DNA from: Euryarchaeota archaeon UBA250
Lineage (GTDB): Archaea > Thermoplasmatota > Poseidoniia > Poseidoniales > Thalassarchaeaceae
Assembly (NCBI GenBank): GCA_002504845.1
Contig: DATW01000030.1
Coordinates: forward strand, 1 to 5,993
Reading direction: 5' to 3'
Length of the DNA stretch: 5,993 nt
Made by a program: the position numbers and the translations under genes. The notes below the pieces were generated by a model. That model saw only the letters and a list, made by a program, of their open reading frames with translations. It was not told the DNA's origin and did no database searches. Shown piece by piece: positions 5,605 to 5,993 of the stretch (position 1 is its first letter; the number at the start of each line of letters is the position of its first letter).

Positions 5605-5993
5605 ATGGAAATGGATATGAACGCAATGAAAGCAGAAGTCGGCGGTGCCTTTGTGCTGTCGTGGATGGTGTTTGGCATGGGTCTGAGCACGATAGAGGGA
5701 GCAGCCGCTCTCGCAGTCGTGTGGATGGCCTTCGCAGGCGCACACGTGCTGCCAATAGTGACCTGGTGCAATATGATGACCGGCGATCTAGGCGACGTTG
5801 AAGGCAACTGGATGGCGAACGGCATGCGTCTAGTGGCACAGATGATCGGTGCCCTACTGGCCATACTGATGGCAACCGAGTTCGGAGGCATAGAGACCGG
5901 CTGGGCTGCAACAGACATGTGGATTACCGATATAGGGGACCATCTTTGGACTGTAATCGGCATGGTAGCTGCTGGTGCAGTATGGTGGCAGGT
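5605..5993 (+). CDS. Partial membrane protein, aquaporin/MIP-like with altered NPA motif
   Basis: About 129 residues are visible and the frame runs off the right edge. After a Met-rich start, AEVGGAFVLSWMVFGMG resembles the first helix of aquaporins (AE-x2-GTF-x-LVF). GAHVLPIVTW then falls where MIP channels have GGHFNPAVTIG, and RLVAQMIGALLAILMA matches the third helix (Y-x2-AQ-x2-GA-x2-A). A fourth hydrophobic stretch begins near the window end. In this reading the first NPA box, which lines the pore of water/glycerol channels, is LPI. The distance from helix 1 to this box is about 17 residues shorter than in E. coli AqpZ as I recall its sequence, so helix 2 and its loop are compact. If this is a MIP, it may pass a different solute or not be a channel. 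It could also be an unrelated multi-pass protein with a chance match. Start options are ATG 5605 (best ribosome site), ATG 5596 and GTG 5566. Confidence 0.55.
   Translation, partial: MEMDMNAMKAEVGGAFVLSWMVFGMGLSTIEGAAALAVVWMAFAGAHVLPIVTWCNMMTGDLGDVEGNWMANGMRLVAQMIGALLAILMATEFGGIETGWAATDMWITDIGDHLWTVIGMVAAGAVWWQ

Noticed and set aside
5550..5963. Minus-strand frames of 117 and 137 codons at the right end.
   Set aside because: They lie opposite a convincing membrane-protein frame with its own TATA box and ribosome site, and have no recognisable features.

Overview
The window looks like part of a chromosome of a planktonic euryarchaeon, most likely of the Marine Group II/Poseidoniales type. This rests on four things: an archease gene, TATA-box-like promoters with few good Shine-Dalgarno sites, a very acidic secreted protein built of thrombospondin type 3 (TSP3) Ca2+-binding repeats, and moderate G+C. 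The lineage is an inference. No rRNA, tRNA, CRISPR array, insertion sequence or phage gene is visible.

Layout: (1) 1-729 (+) is the 3' part of a gene cut by the left edge. It seems to hold two copies of a V4R-like small-ligand-binding domain. (2) 730-810 is a short gap with a weak TATA-like box and two tiny start/stop-coupled reading frames. (3) 811-3840 (+) encodes a 1009-residue exported protein with about 25 Asp-rich Ca2+ loops and ten cysteines in the mature part. One TSP3 repeat is split by a complete biotinyl/lipoyl-like hairpin domain that lacks the modifiable lysine. (4) 3878-4321 (+) encodes archease, the activator of the RNA ligase RtcB. (5) 4322-5374 (-) encodes a bacterial-type GMP reductase, GuaC. 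Its stop codon directly abuts the archease stop, so the two genes converge with no gap. (6) 5375-5604 is a divergent promoter region with TATA boxes on both strands and a pair of near-identical A/T-rich sequences. (7) 5605-5993 (+) is the start of a membrane protein, cut by the right edge, that resembles a compact aquaporin/MIP channel with LPI where NPA is expected.

The genes do not form one pathway. The three left-hand genes lie on the + strand and may be partly co-transcribed, but they join a putative ligand-binding protein, a surface protein and an RNA-repair cofactor. GuaC is a nucleotide-salvage enzyme with its own promoter, and the MIP-like gene is transcribed away from it. No defence or mobile system is evident. 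The most unusual items are the lipoyl-like domain nested in a Ca2+-binding repeat and the NPA-less MIP-like protein.
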